Shown: positions 51,253 through 62,667 of the stretch, in pieces | Layout: the number at the start of each line of letters is the position of its first letter | How positions within the stretch are numbered: position 1 is the first letter of the stretch | Assembly: GCA_002742765.1 (NCBI GenBank) | Contig: DLUF01000042.1 | Location: 1 to 64,000, forward strand | DNA from: Sulfurospirillum sp. UBA12182 | GTDB taxonomy: Bacteria > Campylobacterota > Campylobacteria > Campylobacterales > Sulfurospirillaceae | Reading direction: 5' to 3' | Length of the DNA: 64,000 nucleotides | Notes under the pieces: model-generated | The model's input: only the letters and a program-made list of their open reading frames with translations | What the model was told of the DNA's origin: nothing | Database searches by the model: none | Translations under genes and position numbers: made by a program

Positions 51253-52323
51253 ATGATAAAAGCAATCAATGATTTAAAAAATTCTTTAATCTTTGAAGAA
51301 GAGCATGATTTTTTCAAAAAATATAAAAAAGATTTTATAGCATCTTTTGGGTACCATTATAAACTACACTATAATTGTGAACACTGTATTCTCGATGTTC
51401 AAACCATCGCAAGTAATTTTTATGACGCCCTTTTTGACAATCAAACAGATTGTTATCCAAAACAACTCTGTTGTCTTTTAAGGATGAACGAAAACAAAGC
51501 TCAATACGGCTTTCTCTTTGCTGAACTAATCGTTGATATGACAGAAGCTTTCTTAAATCAAAATATTGATGATGCAAAAGCAGTTAATCAGAGTAAAAAG
51601 ATACTAGAGGTCTTAAGAAAACAGATAAAAATCATCTCCCAAATGACGCCAGAAGAGGATGAAAATTTTGAGATTTCTACTAATTTTGCTCTACAAAGCT
51701 CCAATGTAAAATATCTCAAAAATCTACATAACCTTGGACGAGGCATAAAGTTTTTTGTTCACACTCAAATCGGAACCTCCATGTCTATTTCTCCTATCAT
51801 TCAGGTAGGAAACAACTCCATTGTAATTAAAGTAAGCGAAGAACAGATGACTGCTTTAAAACTAGCAAACAACTCTTTTATCCTCAAAAATAGTGACAAT
51901 GAAAAAAACTTTAGTGTAAAAGCTAAAATCCTTTGTGCTAAGGAGTTAACAGTCGTTTTAGAGAATATAAAAGAACTAGATAAGATACCTCTTTTGAGCC
52001 GCAAATATCCAAGAGCTGCTATCATGCATGCTAGTTTAGTACACCTAGCAAATGAAAATGAGTATATAACTGGGAATATGCTAGATATTAGCGAAGGGGG
52101 AGTAGGTGTTATAAGTAGCCAAAAAAGTAGCTTTGAAAAAGGACAAAGTGTCGTAGCATTTCTCTCATATGAAGACCCGAAAAAAAATTTCAAATTTAGT
52201 TTTGAAGCAACTGGTTATATAGTGAGTATCATAGGCAAAGAAAAGGCTTTTAGATACGGTGTTAGTTTAGACTTATCGACACAAGAGAAGGAACTCATCA
52301 AAAATCTTATCAATTTTTCATGA
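51253..52323 (+). CDS. PilZ domain protein
   Basis: RKYPRAAIMHASL...GNMLDISEGGVGV matches PilZ RxxxR...DxSxGG; ORF opens at 51214, MIKAIND at 51253 preferred. Confidence 0.75.
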   Translation: MIKAINDLKNSLIFEEEHDFFKKYKKDFIASFGYHYKLHYNCEHCILDVQTIASNFYDALFDNQTDCYPKQLCCLLRMNENKAQYGFLFAELIVDMTEAFLNQNIDDAKAVNQSKKILEVLRKQIKIISQMTPEEDENFEISTNFALQSSNVKYLKNLHNLGRGIKFFVHTQIGTSMSISPIIQVGNNSIVIKVSEEQMTALKLANNSFILKNSDNEKNFSVKAKILCAKELTVVLENIKELDKIPLLSRKYPRAAIMHASLVHLANENEYITGNMLDISEGGVGVISSQKSSFEKGQSVVAFLSYEDPKKNFKFSFEATGYIVSIIGKEKAFRYGVSLDLSTQEKELIKNLINFS

Positions 52324-52390
52324 CAGTTTGAAATATTTTTTTTGATACAAAGACTCTTTTGATACAATAACACAAAAACTTTAGGCTAAA

Positions 52391-53608
52391 ATGAAATACA
52401 TAAAAAACTATAATTTCTTATCTTTTTTTCTTCTAATTTTAACAGGAATATTTGTCATTTTTGTACAACTTCCTAAGAGTTTTGAGTTACATGTAAAAAA
52501 TATATCCATTTTCATCAACCTCATTGCACTTTTTATGAGTTTATATTTTGGAAAGAGTAAAATCTTTTTTTTACTTCTTTTACCCCTCTTTTTTGTACAT
52601 TACATGTACCATCCAACTTTACTGGGTTTAGATGGGGGGAAATACTCTTTTTGGTACATGTACCCACTCGTTCTCTCTACTGGCTTTTTGATTATCTCGC
52701 TATTACAAGAAAGAGCTATCATGAGTATATATGGTTTTTTCAAATTTTTTATCATTTTCTCACTACTTTTACTAAGCTACTTTTTTATTAAAAATTTTTC
52801 TCTTGATTTGCGATTGGCTTTAGAGATGAACCTTGTGGGAGCAAGCTCTTTAAATTTTATAAAGATTCAAGACTTTGCACTTATCCTCTCTTTGATATCT
52901 TTGGTTTTTACTGCTATTTTTTCTTTTATATTTTATGGAAAATCCCAAAGTGACAAATCTCTCTTTTGGACTTTGCTAGCGCTTCTAATTCCCTCTTACT
53001 TTTTTGAAGAAAATTTTCATTTTCTTCTTTTTTATTCCCTCAGTGCTATCTTAGCAATCATAGCTATCTTAGAAGATGCTTATACAATGGCTTACATAGA
53101 TACTCTTACAAAAATCCCTGGAAGACGAGCTTTAGAAGATGAGTTTTTAAAACTAGGTTCAACCTATACGATAGCGATGGTAGATATAGATTTTTTTAAA
53201 AAGTTCAATGATACTTATGGGCATGATATAGGAGACGAAGTCTTAAAACTTATAGCACTCCAACTCAGCCAAGTAAAAGGTGGTGGCAAAGCATATCGTT
53301 ATGGGGGAGAAGAGTTTACTATCCTTTTTAAAAGCAAAACAGCTGAACAAGCCTTTGTTTATTTGGAAGAGATTCGAGAGAGTATCGCTAAAAGAGGCTT
53401 TATCATCAGAGATAAAAATCGACCAAAAAAACCTCCAAAGCAAAAGGTACAACCTCAAAATCAAAAGACAGTAAGTTTGAGTGTAAGTATAGGAGTGGCT
53501 ACATCAAGTAAAGAGTCTAAAATACCTAGTAATGTTATGAAGCTAGCAGATGAGGCTTTATATAAAGCAAAAGAGGCGGGAAGAAACTGTGTTATGAAAG
53601 CAGCATAA
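52391..53608 (+). CDS. Membrane-bound diguanylate cyclase
   Basis: Multiple N-terminal TMs; RYGGEEFTILF. Confidence 0.92.
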   Translation: MKYIKNYNFLSFFLLILTGIFVIFVQLPKSFELHVKNISIFINLIALFMSLYFGKSKIFFLLLLPLFFVHYMYHPTLLGLDGGKYSFWYMYPLVLSTGFLIISLLQERAIMSIYGFFKFFIIFSLLLLSYFFIKNFSLDLRLALEMNLVGASSLNFIKIQDFALILSLISLVFTAIFSFIFYGKSQSDKSLFWTLLALLIPSYFFEENFHFLLFYSLSAILAIIAILEDAYTMAYIDTLTKIPGRRALEDEFLKLGSTYTIAMVDIDFFKKFNDTYGHDIGDEVLKLIALQLSQVKGGGKAYRYGGEEFTILFKSKTAEQAFVYLEEIRESIAKRGFIIRDKNRPKKPPKQKVQPQNQKTVSLSVSIGVATSSKESKIPSNVMKLADEALYKAKEAGRNCVMKAA

Positions 53609-53630
53609 GAGGAGATGAACTCCTCTTTTG
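53607..53630. terminator. Bidirectional terminator hairpin
   Basis: AAGAGGAG-ATGAA-CTCCTCTT between convergent genes. Confidence 0.65.
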
Positions 53631-53634
53631 TTAT

Positions 53635-54843
53635 CTAGTGTAAATCGCTGTTTAAAACAACTTCTCTGCGACTTCTTGAACCAGTGATTTGACCTGTGAC
53701 ACTGTTTTGACGGAAATGAAGTCCATGAAGACCTGCTAATTGTAAGCCTTTAAAATACTGCATCTCTTCCAAACTCTCATCATAACAAAACTCTGGATTT
53801 GCCTCTTTGATTTTAGGCAACTCTGCAAAAGCAATGCCTATCTTTGTTCCCTCTAAGATTGCTATGCCTGCATCTACGATACAACCATCGCCTAGAGGTA
53901 TGCCAGTAACAGAGTTTGCCCCAAGAAGAGTATTTTGACCAATGCTCACTGGATTTCCATCTGTACCACTGAGAACTCCAAGGATACTAGCTCCTCCTCC
54001 AACGTCACTACCTGCTCCAACGATTGCTGATGAGCTTATACGTCCTTCAACCATAACAGGACCTGTTGTTCCTGCGTTAAAGTTGATATAACTAGCTCCT
54101 GGCATAACTGTTGTACCAGCATGGAGTTGTGCACCCATACGAACTTTACTTGCATCTAGTACTCTTGTGTTATCGGCAGGGATTACATGTGCTAAGTATC
54201 TTGGGAATTTATCCACAGAATCAATAACAGGATAAGTTCCTTGAAGCTTCATCTCAATCTCATTTTCTCGCAACCATTCTAACTCGATAGGAACATTCAA
54301 TGACCAAGCAACATTTTCAAGTACACCAAATGCACCACTGAGATTTAAACTTCTTATAGGAGCTTTAGAAGTTGAAAGTGCATAAAGTTTTAGATAAACT
54401 GCTTCCACACTTTTTGGAGCAACATCTTCATAGATAAAAACGAGCCTAAAATCGTCTCTTAATTTATCTATTTCATTTATCCAGTGTAGTGTTTTTATCA
54501 CTTGAACATTTCTATGTGCATCTCCCTCGGCTTCCGCAAAGTAAGGTGCAAATGCTTTAAAAGCTGCTTTAACAAACTTTTTCTTCACATCACAAACAAA
54601 CTCACTTCCACTAAAATCAACCTCAACTCCAGCTTCTTTGAGAGCTGCTACATATATAGCTGCACTCCCAAAGTTTTCATTCCAGTTGATGATTGGAAAA
54701 TTTGCTTGAAGAATTTTATCTTTGTTTTTTTGCCCTCTATCTACTCTAGCGATACCAAATCCTAAGGGTTTTCTATACCCTGCGATACTTTCAGTCTCTT
54801 CTATTAGAGCTTTAAACTCTTCTTTAGTATTAATCTTTTTCAA
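53635..54843 (-). CDS. dapD: 2,3,4,5-tetrahydropyridine-2,6-dicarboxylate N-succinyltransferase
   Basis: Left-handed beta-helix repeats; SSAIVGAGSDVGGGASILGVLSGTDGNPVSIG. Confidence 0.9.
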   Translation of the reverse strand: MKKINTKEEFKALIEETESIAGYRKPLGFGIARVDRGQKNKDKILQANFPIINWNENFGSAAIYVAALKEAGVEVDFSGSEFVCDVKKKFVKAAFKAFAPYFAEAEGDAHRNVQVIKTLHWINEIDKLRDDFRLVFIYEDVAPKSVEAVYLKLYALSTSKAPIRSLNLSGAFGVLENVAWSLNVPIELEWLRENEIEMKLQGTYPVIDSVDKFPRYLAHVIPADNTRVLDASKVRMGAQLHAGTTVMPGASYINFNAGTTGPVMVEGRISSSAIVGAGSDVGGGASILGVLSGTDGNPVSIGQNTLLGANSVTGIPLGDGCIVDAGIAILEGTKIGIAFAELPKIKEANPEFCYDESLEEMQYFKGLQLAGLHGLHFRQNSVTGQITGSRSRREVVLNSDLH

Positions 54844-54913
54844 GCTACCTTCCTTTTTGCTTTTTTGTATATTATACCAATGTATCTCTAAACCTTAGAG
54901 CTTTTTATACACC

Positions 54914-56050
54914 TCAACCACCATGGCTTGTTGTAGAACAAGCACTAGGAGCTCCATTTATACCAACAGTAGGCTGAATAGCTTCATTACTCACCCCACC
55001 TTCTTCATTTACTTTTTCAATCTCTTCCCAAAGCTTACGTGCTGCTGCTTGATATCTTTTTGCTGTTTCACTTGTTGGGTATGCAACTACGATAGGCTTA
55101 CCTGCATCTCCACACTCTCTAACAGCAGGCTCGATTGGAATTTCTCCCATAACTTGTGTATTAAACTTTTGTGCTAATGGTTTTGTAGTACCTTTACCAA
55201 AGATATCGTATTCTTTATTTGTATCAGGGCAGATAAAACCACTCATATTTTCTACGATTCCTGCGATTGGGATATGAAGTTTTTGGAACATATCTAAACT
55301 TCTTGCAGTATCATCAAGTGCAACTTGTTGAGGTGTTGTTACACAAACACCCGTTGTTACAGGTACACTTTGAGCAAGGGTAAGTTGAGCATCGCCAGTT
55401 CCTGGAGGCATATCTATAAAAAGAACATCTAAGTCACTCCATAAGATATCGCGAAGTAGTTGCTCAATCGCTTTCATGATCATCGAACCTCTCCAGATGA
55501 GCGATTGACCCTCTTCCATCAAAGACCCCATACTCATCATCTCAACACCATGAGCAAGGATTGGCTTTACTTTTTGTCCTACTATCTCAGGTGATTTTCC
55601 AACTACACCGAGCATTCTTGGGATATTTGGTCCATAGATATCAGCATCAAGTAAACCTACTTTTTTACCTTGACTTGCCAATGCCACGGCTAAGTTTGTT
55701 GTTGTTGTACTTTTACCAACTCCTCCCTTACCAGAACTTACCATAACAAAATTTCTGATATGAGGAACTATGTTTTTACCACTTTGTGAATTGCTCTTTT
55801 GAACAGGAGCTTTTGGTTGTTTGATTGCAACATCTACTCTACTAGCACCTGCATTCATAACAGCTTTTACAACACCAGCTTTTACCTCAGTTGCTATCTC
55901 CTCACTTGCAGCAGTTATCTCAACTTCTACGAAAACATTTGTTTCATTTATATCTATATCTTTAACAAATCCAAATGTAACGATATCCTTTTCAAAACCA
56001 GGATATTTAACATTTTTAAGTGCATCTAAAACTATCTCTTTTGTTAGCAT
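54914..56050 (-). CDS. mrp: Mrp/ApbC/NBP35-type P-loop Fe-S carrier ATPase
   Basis: VSSGKGGVGKSTTTTNLA; DMPPGTGDAQL. Confidence 0.93.
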   Translation of the reverse strand: MLTKEIVLDALKNVKYPGFEKDIVTFGFVKDIDINETNVFVEVEITAASEEIATEVKAGVVKAVMNAGASRVDVAIKQPKAPVQKSNSQSGKNIVPHIRNFVMVSSGKGGVGKSTTTTNLAVALASQGKKVGLLDADIYGPNIPRMLGVVGKSPEIVGQKVKPILAHGVEMMSMGSLMEEGQSLIWRGSMIMKAIEQLLRDILWSDLDVLFIDMPPGTGDAQLTLAQSVPVTTGVCVTTPQQVALDDTARSLDMFQKLHIPIAGIVENMSGFICPDTNKEYDIFGKGTTKPLAQKFNTQVMGEIPIEPAVRECGDAGKPIVVAYPTSETAKRYQAAARKLWEEIEKVNEEGGVSNEAIQPTVGINGAPSACSTTSHGG

Positions 56051-56186
56051 TTTTGTTTATACCTTTCTTTTAGTTTTTTGATTTTGTATCAATTAGGAGT
56101 AATTATATCTAATTTAACAAAATATTTTTTTAACAAACGAAAAAAAGAAATAAAAAATCTCTTTTTTTCGTTTTACATGTAAAGAT

Positions 56187-57593
<1,407 letters not shown>

Positions 57594-57666
57594 TTATCAC
57601 AAAAAAGATAAAAAAAAGCTTTCATAGTGTATAATATCGTAACACTTACAAGAAAAAGGATAAAAT

Positions 57667-58791
57667 TTGCCTGATTTATCACTTATTATGCTTGGTGCAG
57701 GCTCTTCAAGTAGATTTAACCATCAAGTTAAAAAACAGTGGTTAAGGATATCCCACACTCCATTGTGGTTATATGTGACACAAATGATTTCAAAAAGTGT
57801 AGATTTTAAACAAATTATCGTTGTTTGTTCAAAAGATGAATTAAATTACATGAAAAATTTTAGTGAAGATATCATTTTTGTTGAGGGCGGAGAAAGTAGA
57901 CAAGAATCACTCAAAAATGCTCTTTTACATGTAAAGAGTGAAAAAGTTCTCGTAAGCGATGTAGCAAGGGCTTATATCCCTCAAGAGATGATTCAAAGAA
58001 TCCTTGATGAAAAGCTAGAAGCTGATATAGTTGTTCCGTTCTTACCAGTAAGTGATACTGTTGTTTACCAAGATAAAACGATTAATCGAGATGAAGTCAA
58101 ACTTATCCAAACACCCCAACTCTCAAAAACTGCTATCCTAAAAGCAGCTCTAAATAGCGATATAATTTATACAGATGATAGTAGTGCTATCAAAGCTTGT
58201 GGGGGAAATGTTGCATATGTCTTAGGCTCTTCTTTGGCAAACAAACTCACTTTCATAAATGATCTTGTACTCTTACAAGACTTCCCAGCTCCAAGTTCAG
58301 ATATCTTTGTTGGTAATGGCTTTGATGTTCATGCTTTTGAAGATGCTAAAACGATGTGGCTTGGAGGTGTAAAAATCAGTGAAGAGTATGGTTTTAAAGC
58401 ACACTCTGACGGAGATGTAGCGATTCATGCTCTCATAGACTCTTTGCTTGGGGCTATGGGTGGAGGAGATATAGGAGAACTATTTCCAGACACACAAGAA
58501 AAATATAAAGATATTGACTCCAAAATTTTACTTCAAAAAGTTGTAGAATTTATTTGCCAAGTTGGTTACGAAATTATTAATACAGATATAACTATAATGG
58601 CTCAAAAACCAAAATTAAGTCAATACAAAAACAGTATGAAAAAAACTATCGCTACTATTTTAAAGATAGATCCTGTACATGTAAACATCAAAGCTACAAC
58701 AACGGAAAAACTAGGCTTTGTTGGAAGAGAAGAAGGGGTTGCGGTTAGTGCAACTGCAACTTTAAAATATCACAATTGGAAATGTAAATGA
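57667..58791 (+). CDS. ispDF: Bifunctional IspD/IspF
   Basis: LGAGSSSRF N-terminal cytidylyltransferase; GNGFDVHAF...LGGVKI IspF domain; probable TTG start. Confidence 0.94.
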   Translation: MPDLSLIMLGAGSSSRFNHQVKKQWLRISHTPLWLYVTQMISKSVDFKQIIVVCSKDELNYMKNFSEDIIFVEGGESRQESLKNALLHVKSEKVLVSDVARAYIPQEMIQRILDEKLEADIVVPFLPVSDTVVYQDKTINRDEVKLIQTPQLSKTAILKAALNSDIIYTDDSSAIKACGGNVAYVLGSSLANKLTFINDLVLLQDFPAPSSDIFVGNGFDVHAFEDAKTMWLGGVKISEEYGFKAHSDGDVAIHALIDSLLGAMGGGDIGELFPDTQEKYKDIDSKILLQKVVEFICQVGYEIINTDITIMAQKPKLSQYKNSMKKTIATILKIDPVHVNIKATTTEKLGFVGREEGVAVSATATLKYHNWKCK

Positions 58792-59678
58792 AGATTTTAA
58801 TCGTAGAAAATGAGATATACTTAGCCCAAAGTATAGCTACAAAACTCACAGAAGTTGGGTATAGCTGTGAAATCGCTGCAACCATCAAAGATGCAATGAG
58901 AGAAGATAGATATGATGCTGTTTTACTCTCAACTAACATCTCTGGACAAAACTTTTATCCAGTTATTGAAAAGCATAAAAATGCCATTATTATTTTGATG
59001 ATTAGCTACATTAGTAATGACACGGTTACAAACCCTATCAAAGCAGGTGCAAGTGATTATATACAAAAACCTTTTATGATAGAAGAGTTAATTAGAAAGT
59101 TGCAACATCTCACTCTTTTTAACTCTCTAAAAAAAGAGAATAGAACTTACAAAGAGTATGTAAATAATCTTTTTGAAAGCTCAGATATAAAAGCAATTGA
59201 CCCAAAAACAAAGCTTCCTATCCTCATCAAAACAAGCTTTCAAAAACATGCAGATGCAGTTGTATTTCACTACTCTGTTGAGAAAAAAGAACCTTTTGTA
59301 TTTATCTCTTTATCAAATCCAAATGCGATAGAAAAAATCGTGAAAACGCCCTACAACGAACTCCTTTATATCGTAGATTTACAAAATATCAAAAAAAGCG
59401 ATAAAGCAAAGATTTTTAATCTCATAGAAGATAGACGTGTTATCATCTCAACGACTGATACAACAGAGTCTTATGAGGGAATTGAACAGATGGAGATTAC
59501 TACTGATAGCAAAGTTTTTGATAGAAGTGATATTTTAAGTATAGATGATTATGTAAAGTATGTGATACTTAACTTTCAAAATAAATTTCCAGATACAGAA
59601 CTTTCAAAAAAATTAGGGATTTCAAGAAAAAGCCTTTGGGAAAAAAGGAAAAAATATGGTATCGCTAAGAAAAAATAA
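58788..59678 (+). CDS. HP1021/CemR-like atypical response regulator
   Basis: MKILIVENEIYLAQ; receiver with LLSTNI in place of the usual LLDxxL phospho-acceptor; C-terminal Fis-like HTH; next to ispDF as in Helicobacter pylori. Confidence 0.82.
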   Translation: MKILIVENEIYLAQSIATKLTEVGYSCEIAATIKDAMREDRYDAVLLSTNISGQNFYPVIEKHKNAIIILMISYISNDTVTNPIKAGASDYIQKPFMIEELIRKLQHLTLFNSLKKENRTYKEYVNNLFESSDIKAIDPKTKLPILIKTSFQKHADAVVFHYSVEKKEPFVFISLSNPNAIEKIVKTPYNELLYIVDLQNIKKSDKAKIFNLIEDRRVIISTTDTTESYEGIEQMEITTDSKVFDRSDILSIDDYVKYVILNFQNKFPDTELSKKLGISRKSLWEKRKKYGIAKKK

Positions 59679-59710
59679 TAACTTTTTATCTTCCTTAAGG
59701 AGAGATTTAC

Positions 59711-60889
59711 ATGAAAAATAGACAACTTTTTATCGACAAAGAAGCTCTTGCTACCCTCTCTTTAGTAAAAGAGGGGATTTTAAGTCCTATTGATAAACTT
59801 ATGAACAGAGAAGAAGCTCACGAAGTTGAGAGAACTGGGTATTATAATGGTGTTCCTTTTCCATTTCCTTTTATCATCGCACCTATTGGAGAGAAGAACA
59901 ATGAAGTTCTTACAAGTACTCAAAAAGGTGAAATCCTTGATTTTGTAGTAGATGGGGAGATTCGAGGTAGCATCGAAGTAAATGAAGTTTTTAAAGTAGA
60001 TAAACAAAGAAGAATTCGTCAGATTTTTGGTAGATACGATGAAAATGACCCAGAGATTCAACTCTTTTTAAAACGTCTTGGAGATTATGCTCTAACGGGT
60101 GAGTATCAACTTGATTTTAATGATATCAAAATAGCAAAACAAACCATAAAAGAGGCAAAAGAGAGGGTAAATCCAAAATGCACAGCTTCGATTATGCTGA
60201 GTGCAAAGCCTTTTCATAGAGCGCATGAAAGATTGATTCGTATCACTTTAGAGAAGACTGATTTGTTAGTTATCTTCTTGCTTAAACCCTATAAACAAGA
60301 TGTGTTAGCATATAAGCTACGACTAAAAACACTTCAATATTTTGTTGACAATTATCTACCTAAGAATCGAGTTGTAATCGTTCCTTTTGAAAACACTTAT
60401 ATCTTTGCAGGCTACAATAATGCTGTTTTAGATAGTATCTGCGCTTATAATTTTGGCTGTAACAAACTCGTTTTGGGTCAAAATCATAGTGGTATAGGAA
60501 TGTACTACGATAAAAATGAGATACGTTCAATTTTAGATAAATACAAATCTTTAGAGATTCAAGTCGAGATCATCACTGAATTTGTCTACTGTAATGAGTG
60601 TAAAACCTTAGTAAGTAAAAACACTTGTCCTCATGGGCAACACCATCACATAAAGTACAATTCAAAGTCGCTTATGCAGCTTTTAAAGGCAGGTTTATTG
60701 CCTCCTGCTGTACTCATGAGAAAAGATATTTCAGCTATTCTTTTAAGTGAAATGTTCCCTGATAGGTTTGAAAATATCCAAGAGATATACGATAGTATCT
60801 TTCCAAACAAGGGTCTTTTAGAATCTCATGATGAAAAAGATTTTTATCTTGAACTTATGAATTTACACCAAACAATGTCATTAACATAG
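59711..60889 (+). CDS. sat: Sulfate adenylyltransferase (ATP sulfurylase)
   Basis: AKPFHRAHERLIR; LGQNHSGIG. Confidence 0.88.
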   Translation: MKNRQLFIDKEALATLSLVKEGILSPIDKLMNREEAHEVERTGYYNGVPFPFPFIIAPIGEKNNEVLTSTQKGEILDFVVDGEIRGSIEVNEVFKVDKQRRIRQIFGRYDENDPEIQLFLKRLGDYALTGEYQLDFNDIKIAKQTIKEAKERVNPKCTASIMLSAKPFHRAHERLIRITLEKTDLLVIFLLKPYKQDVLAYKLRLKTLQYFVDNYLPKNRVVIVPFENTYIFAGYNNAVLDSICAYNFGCNKLVLGQNHSGIGMYYDKNEIRSILDKYKSLEIQVEIITEFVYCNECKTLVSKNTCPHGQHHHIKYNSKSLMQLLKAGLLPPAVLMRKDISAILLSEMFPDRFENIQEIYDSIFPNKGLLESHDEKDFYLELMNLHQTMSLT

Positions 60890-60897
60890 GGAATAAA

Positions 60898-61350
60898 ATG
60901 CAAAGACTATTTTTAACATTTTTTTATTCAGGTTTATCGCCGATTGCTCCTGGCACTATCGGTTCTCTTGCTGCTGGGCTTGTTGGATATCTTATTTTGC
61001 TCTATTTTCCAACAGATACACTATTTTTGCTCGCTGTTTTAATCAGTGTTATAGGAATACAAGAGATAAATAAATACGAAAAAGCAACCAATACTCATGA
61101 TGATAAAAGTATAGTTATAGATGAAGTTGCTGGACTTTGGATAGCTTTTTCATTTACTTCAAATTCTTTGATTGAGCTTGTTTTGGCTTTTTTATTTTTT
61201 AGACTTTATGATATCTACAAACCCTCTTTGATAGGGAAAATAGATAGAGAATACAAAGGTGGTATAGGAGTGATGGGGGATGATATCTTAGCTGGTATCT
61301 TAGCTGGTATCTCTACATTAATCGTCTTTCAACTCTATTCGCATCTTTAG
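60898..61350 (+). CDS. pgpA: Phosphatidylglycerophosphatase A
   Basis: GLSPIAPGTIGSLAA; DDKSIVIDEVAGLWIA. Confidence 0.93.
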   Translation: MQRLFLTFFYSGLSPIAPGTIGSLAAGLVGYLILLYFPTDTLFLLAVLISVIGIQEINKYEKATNTHDDKSIVIDEVAGLWIAFSFTSNSLIELVLAFLFFRLYDIYKPSLIGKIDREYKGGIGVMGDDILAGILAGISTLIVFQLYSHL

Positions 61351-61438
61351 CTTAAAGTATTAATTTAACTTATAATATAAAAGTTACATAAGTCCTCTTG
61401 GAGTAAAATGATTAAAATTTTATTAAAAGGGGACAATT

Positions 61439-62002
61439 ATGAAACGATTATTATTTATTCCAATTCTTCTGTTTTTTACACTTAGCTTTGCAAAAGCTAG
61501 TGAGTATATCATAGACACTCCTCACTCTCATGTAAGCTTTAGTATTAAACATTTAATGATTTCAACTGTAAAAGGTGAATTTAAAAACTATGAAGCAGAT
61601 ATCGACTTTGATGCTTCTAGCAAAAAGTTTAACAAAATTGAGGCGATCATCACTGCTAGTTCAATAGACACTGGCAATCAAAAAAGAGATGACCATCTTA
61701 GAAGTGCTGACTTTTTTGAAGTGGATAAATTTCCTGATATAAAATTTGTTGCAACTAAAATTTCTGCCGATAAAATAGTAGGAAATCTCACTATAAGAGA
61801 TGTAACAAAAGAGGTTGTACTCAAACCTACCATACACGGTGTGATAAAATTTAAAGGAAGCAATAGAGTTGGTTTTAATTTAGAGGGAATGATAAATCGC
61901 AAAGATTTTGGTTTAACATGGAACAAAGCTCTTGAAACTGGCGGTGTTGTAGTTGGTGAAGAGGTAAAAATCAGTGTAGATATAGAAGCGATTGAGTTAT
62001 AA
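61439..62002 (+). CDS. YceI family periplasmic protein
   Basis: DTPHSHVSFSIKHLMISTVKGEFK; signal peptide. Confidence 0.94.
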   Translation: MKRLLFIPILLFFTLSFAKASEYIIDTPHSHVSFSIKHLMISTVKGEFKNYEADIDFDASSKKFNKIEAIITASSIDTGNQKRDDHLRSADFFEVDKFPDIKFVATKISADKIVGNLTIRDVTKEVVLKPTIHGVIKFKGSNRVGFNLEGMINRKDFGLTWNKALETGGVVVGEEVKISVDIEAIEL

Positions 62003-62575
62003 AATATCTATCCCAAGCAAAGAGGAAAAGCTCTCAAAACTTTTCCTCTCTTCTTCGCTTAAAAGCACACTCCAAGTTGCTCCATTTGCATCAAAATCCC
62101 TCTTTGCAACTTCTAAATTCTGTGAACTAAAATAGTGTTCAAACCTTGAGAGTAAAGAAAAAGGTGTATAGAAATTAATATACTCTTTATGTACGTACTC
62201 ACTTAGAATAGAGTTTTCTATCAACTCTTTTGCACTCCTACCATAGGCTCTTACCAAGCCTCCTGTACCTAGTTTAATTCCACCAAAATAGCGTACAACT
62301 AAGATAGCACAATCAACAAGTTCACTCCCTCTCATAACATTTAAGATAGGTGGTCCTGAAGTTCCTTTTGGTTCTCCATCATCACTACAATTTTCTACAA
62401 TCTGATTGTATTCATTAAGATGTCTCAAAGCCCATACGATGTGATTTGCTTTTGGATGTTCCTCTTTAAGCTTTACATGTAAAGTTTTAAAATCACTAAT
62501 AGGTGCGATAAAAGCTAAAAAATGGGATTTTTTTACCTCTATTTGAAAATTTTGAATCTCTTTTACACTAAACAA
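61997..62575 (-). CDS. YigZ/IMPACT family protein
   Basis: DDGEPKGTSGPPIL; YFGGIKLGTGGLVRAYG. Confidence 0.93.
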   Translation of the reverse strand: MFSVKEIQNFQIEVKKSHFLAFIAPISDFKTLHVKLKEEHPKANHIVWALRHLNEYNQIVENCSDDGEPKGTSGPPILNVMRGSELVDCAILVVRYFGGIKLGTGGLVRAYGRSAKELIENSILSEYVHKEYINFYTPFSLLSRFEHYFSSQNLEVAKRDFDANGATWSVLLSEEERKSFESFSSLLGIDIL

Positions 62576-62667
62576 GAAAAACCTTTTTATTTTATACTAA
62601 GAGTATTTTAATTGTGAAAACATTATAATAATTGCTTATTCATTTCAAAACAAATAATGAGACTTTC

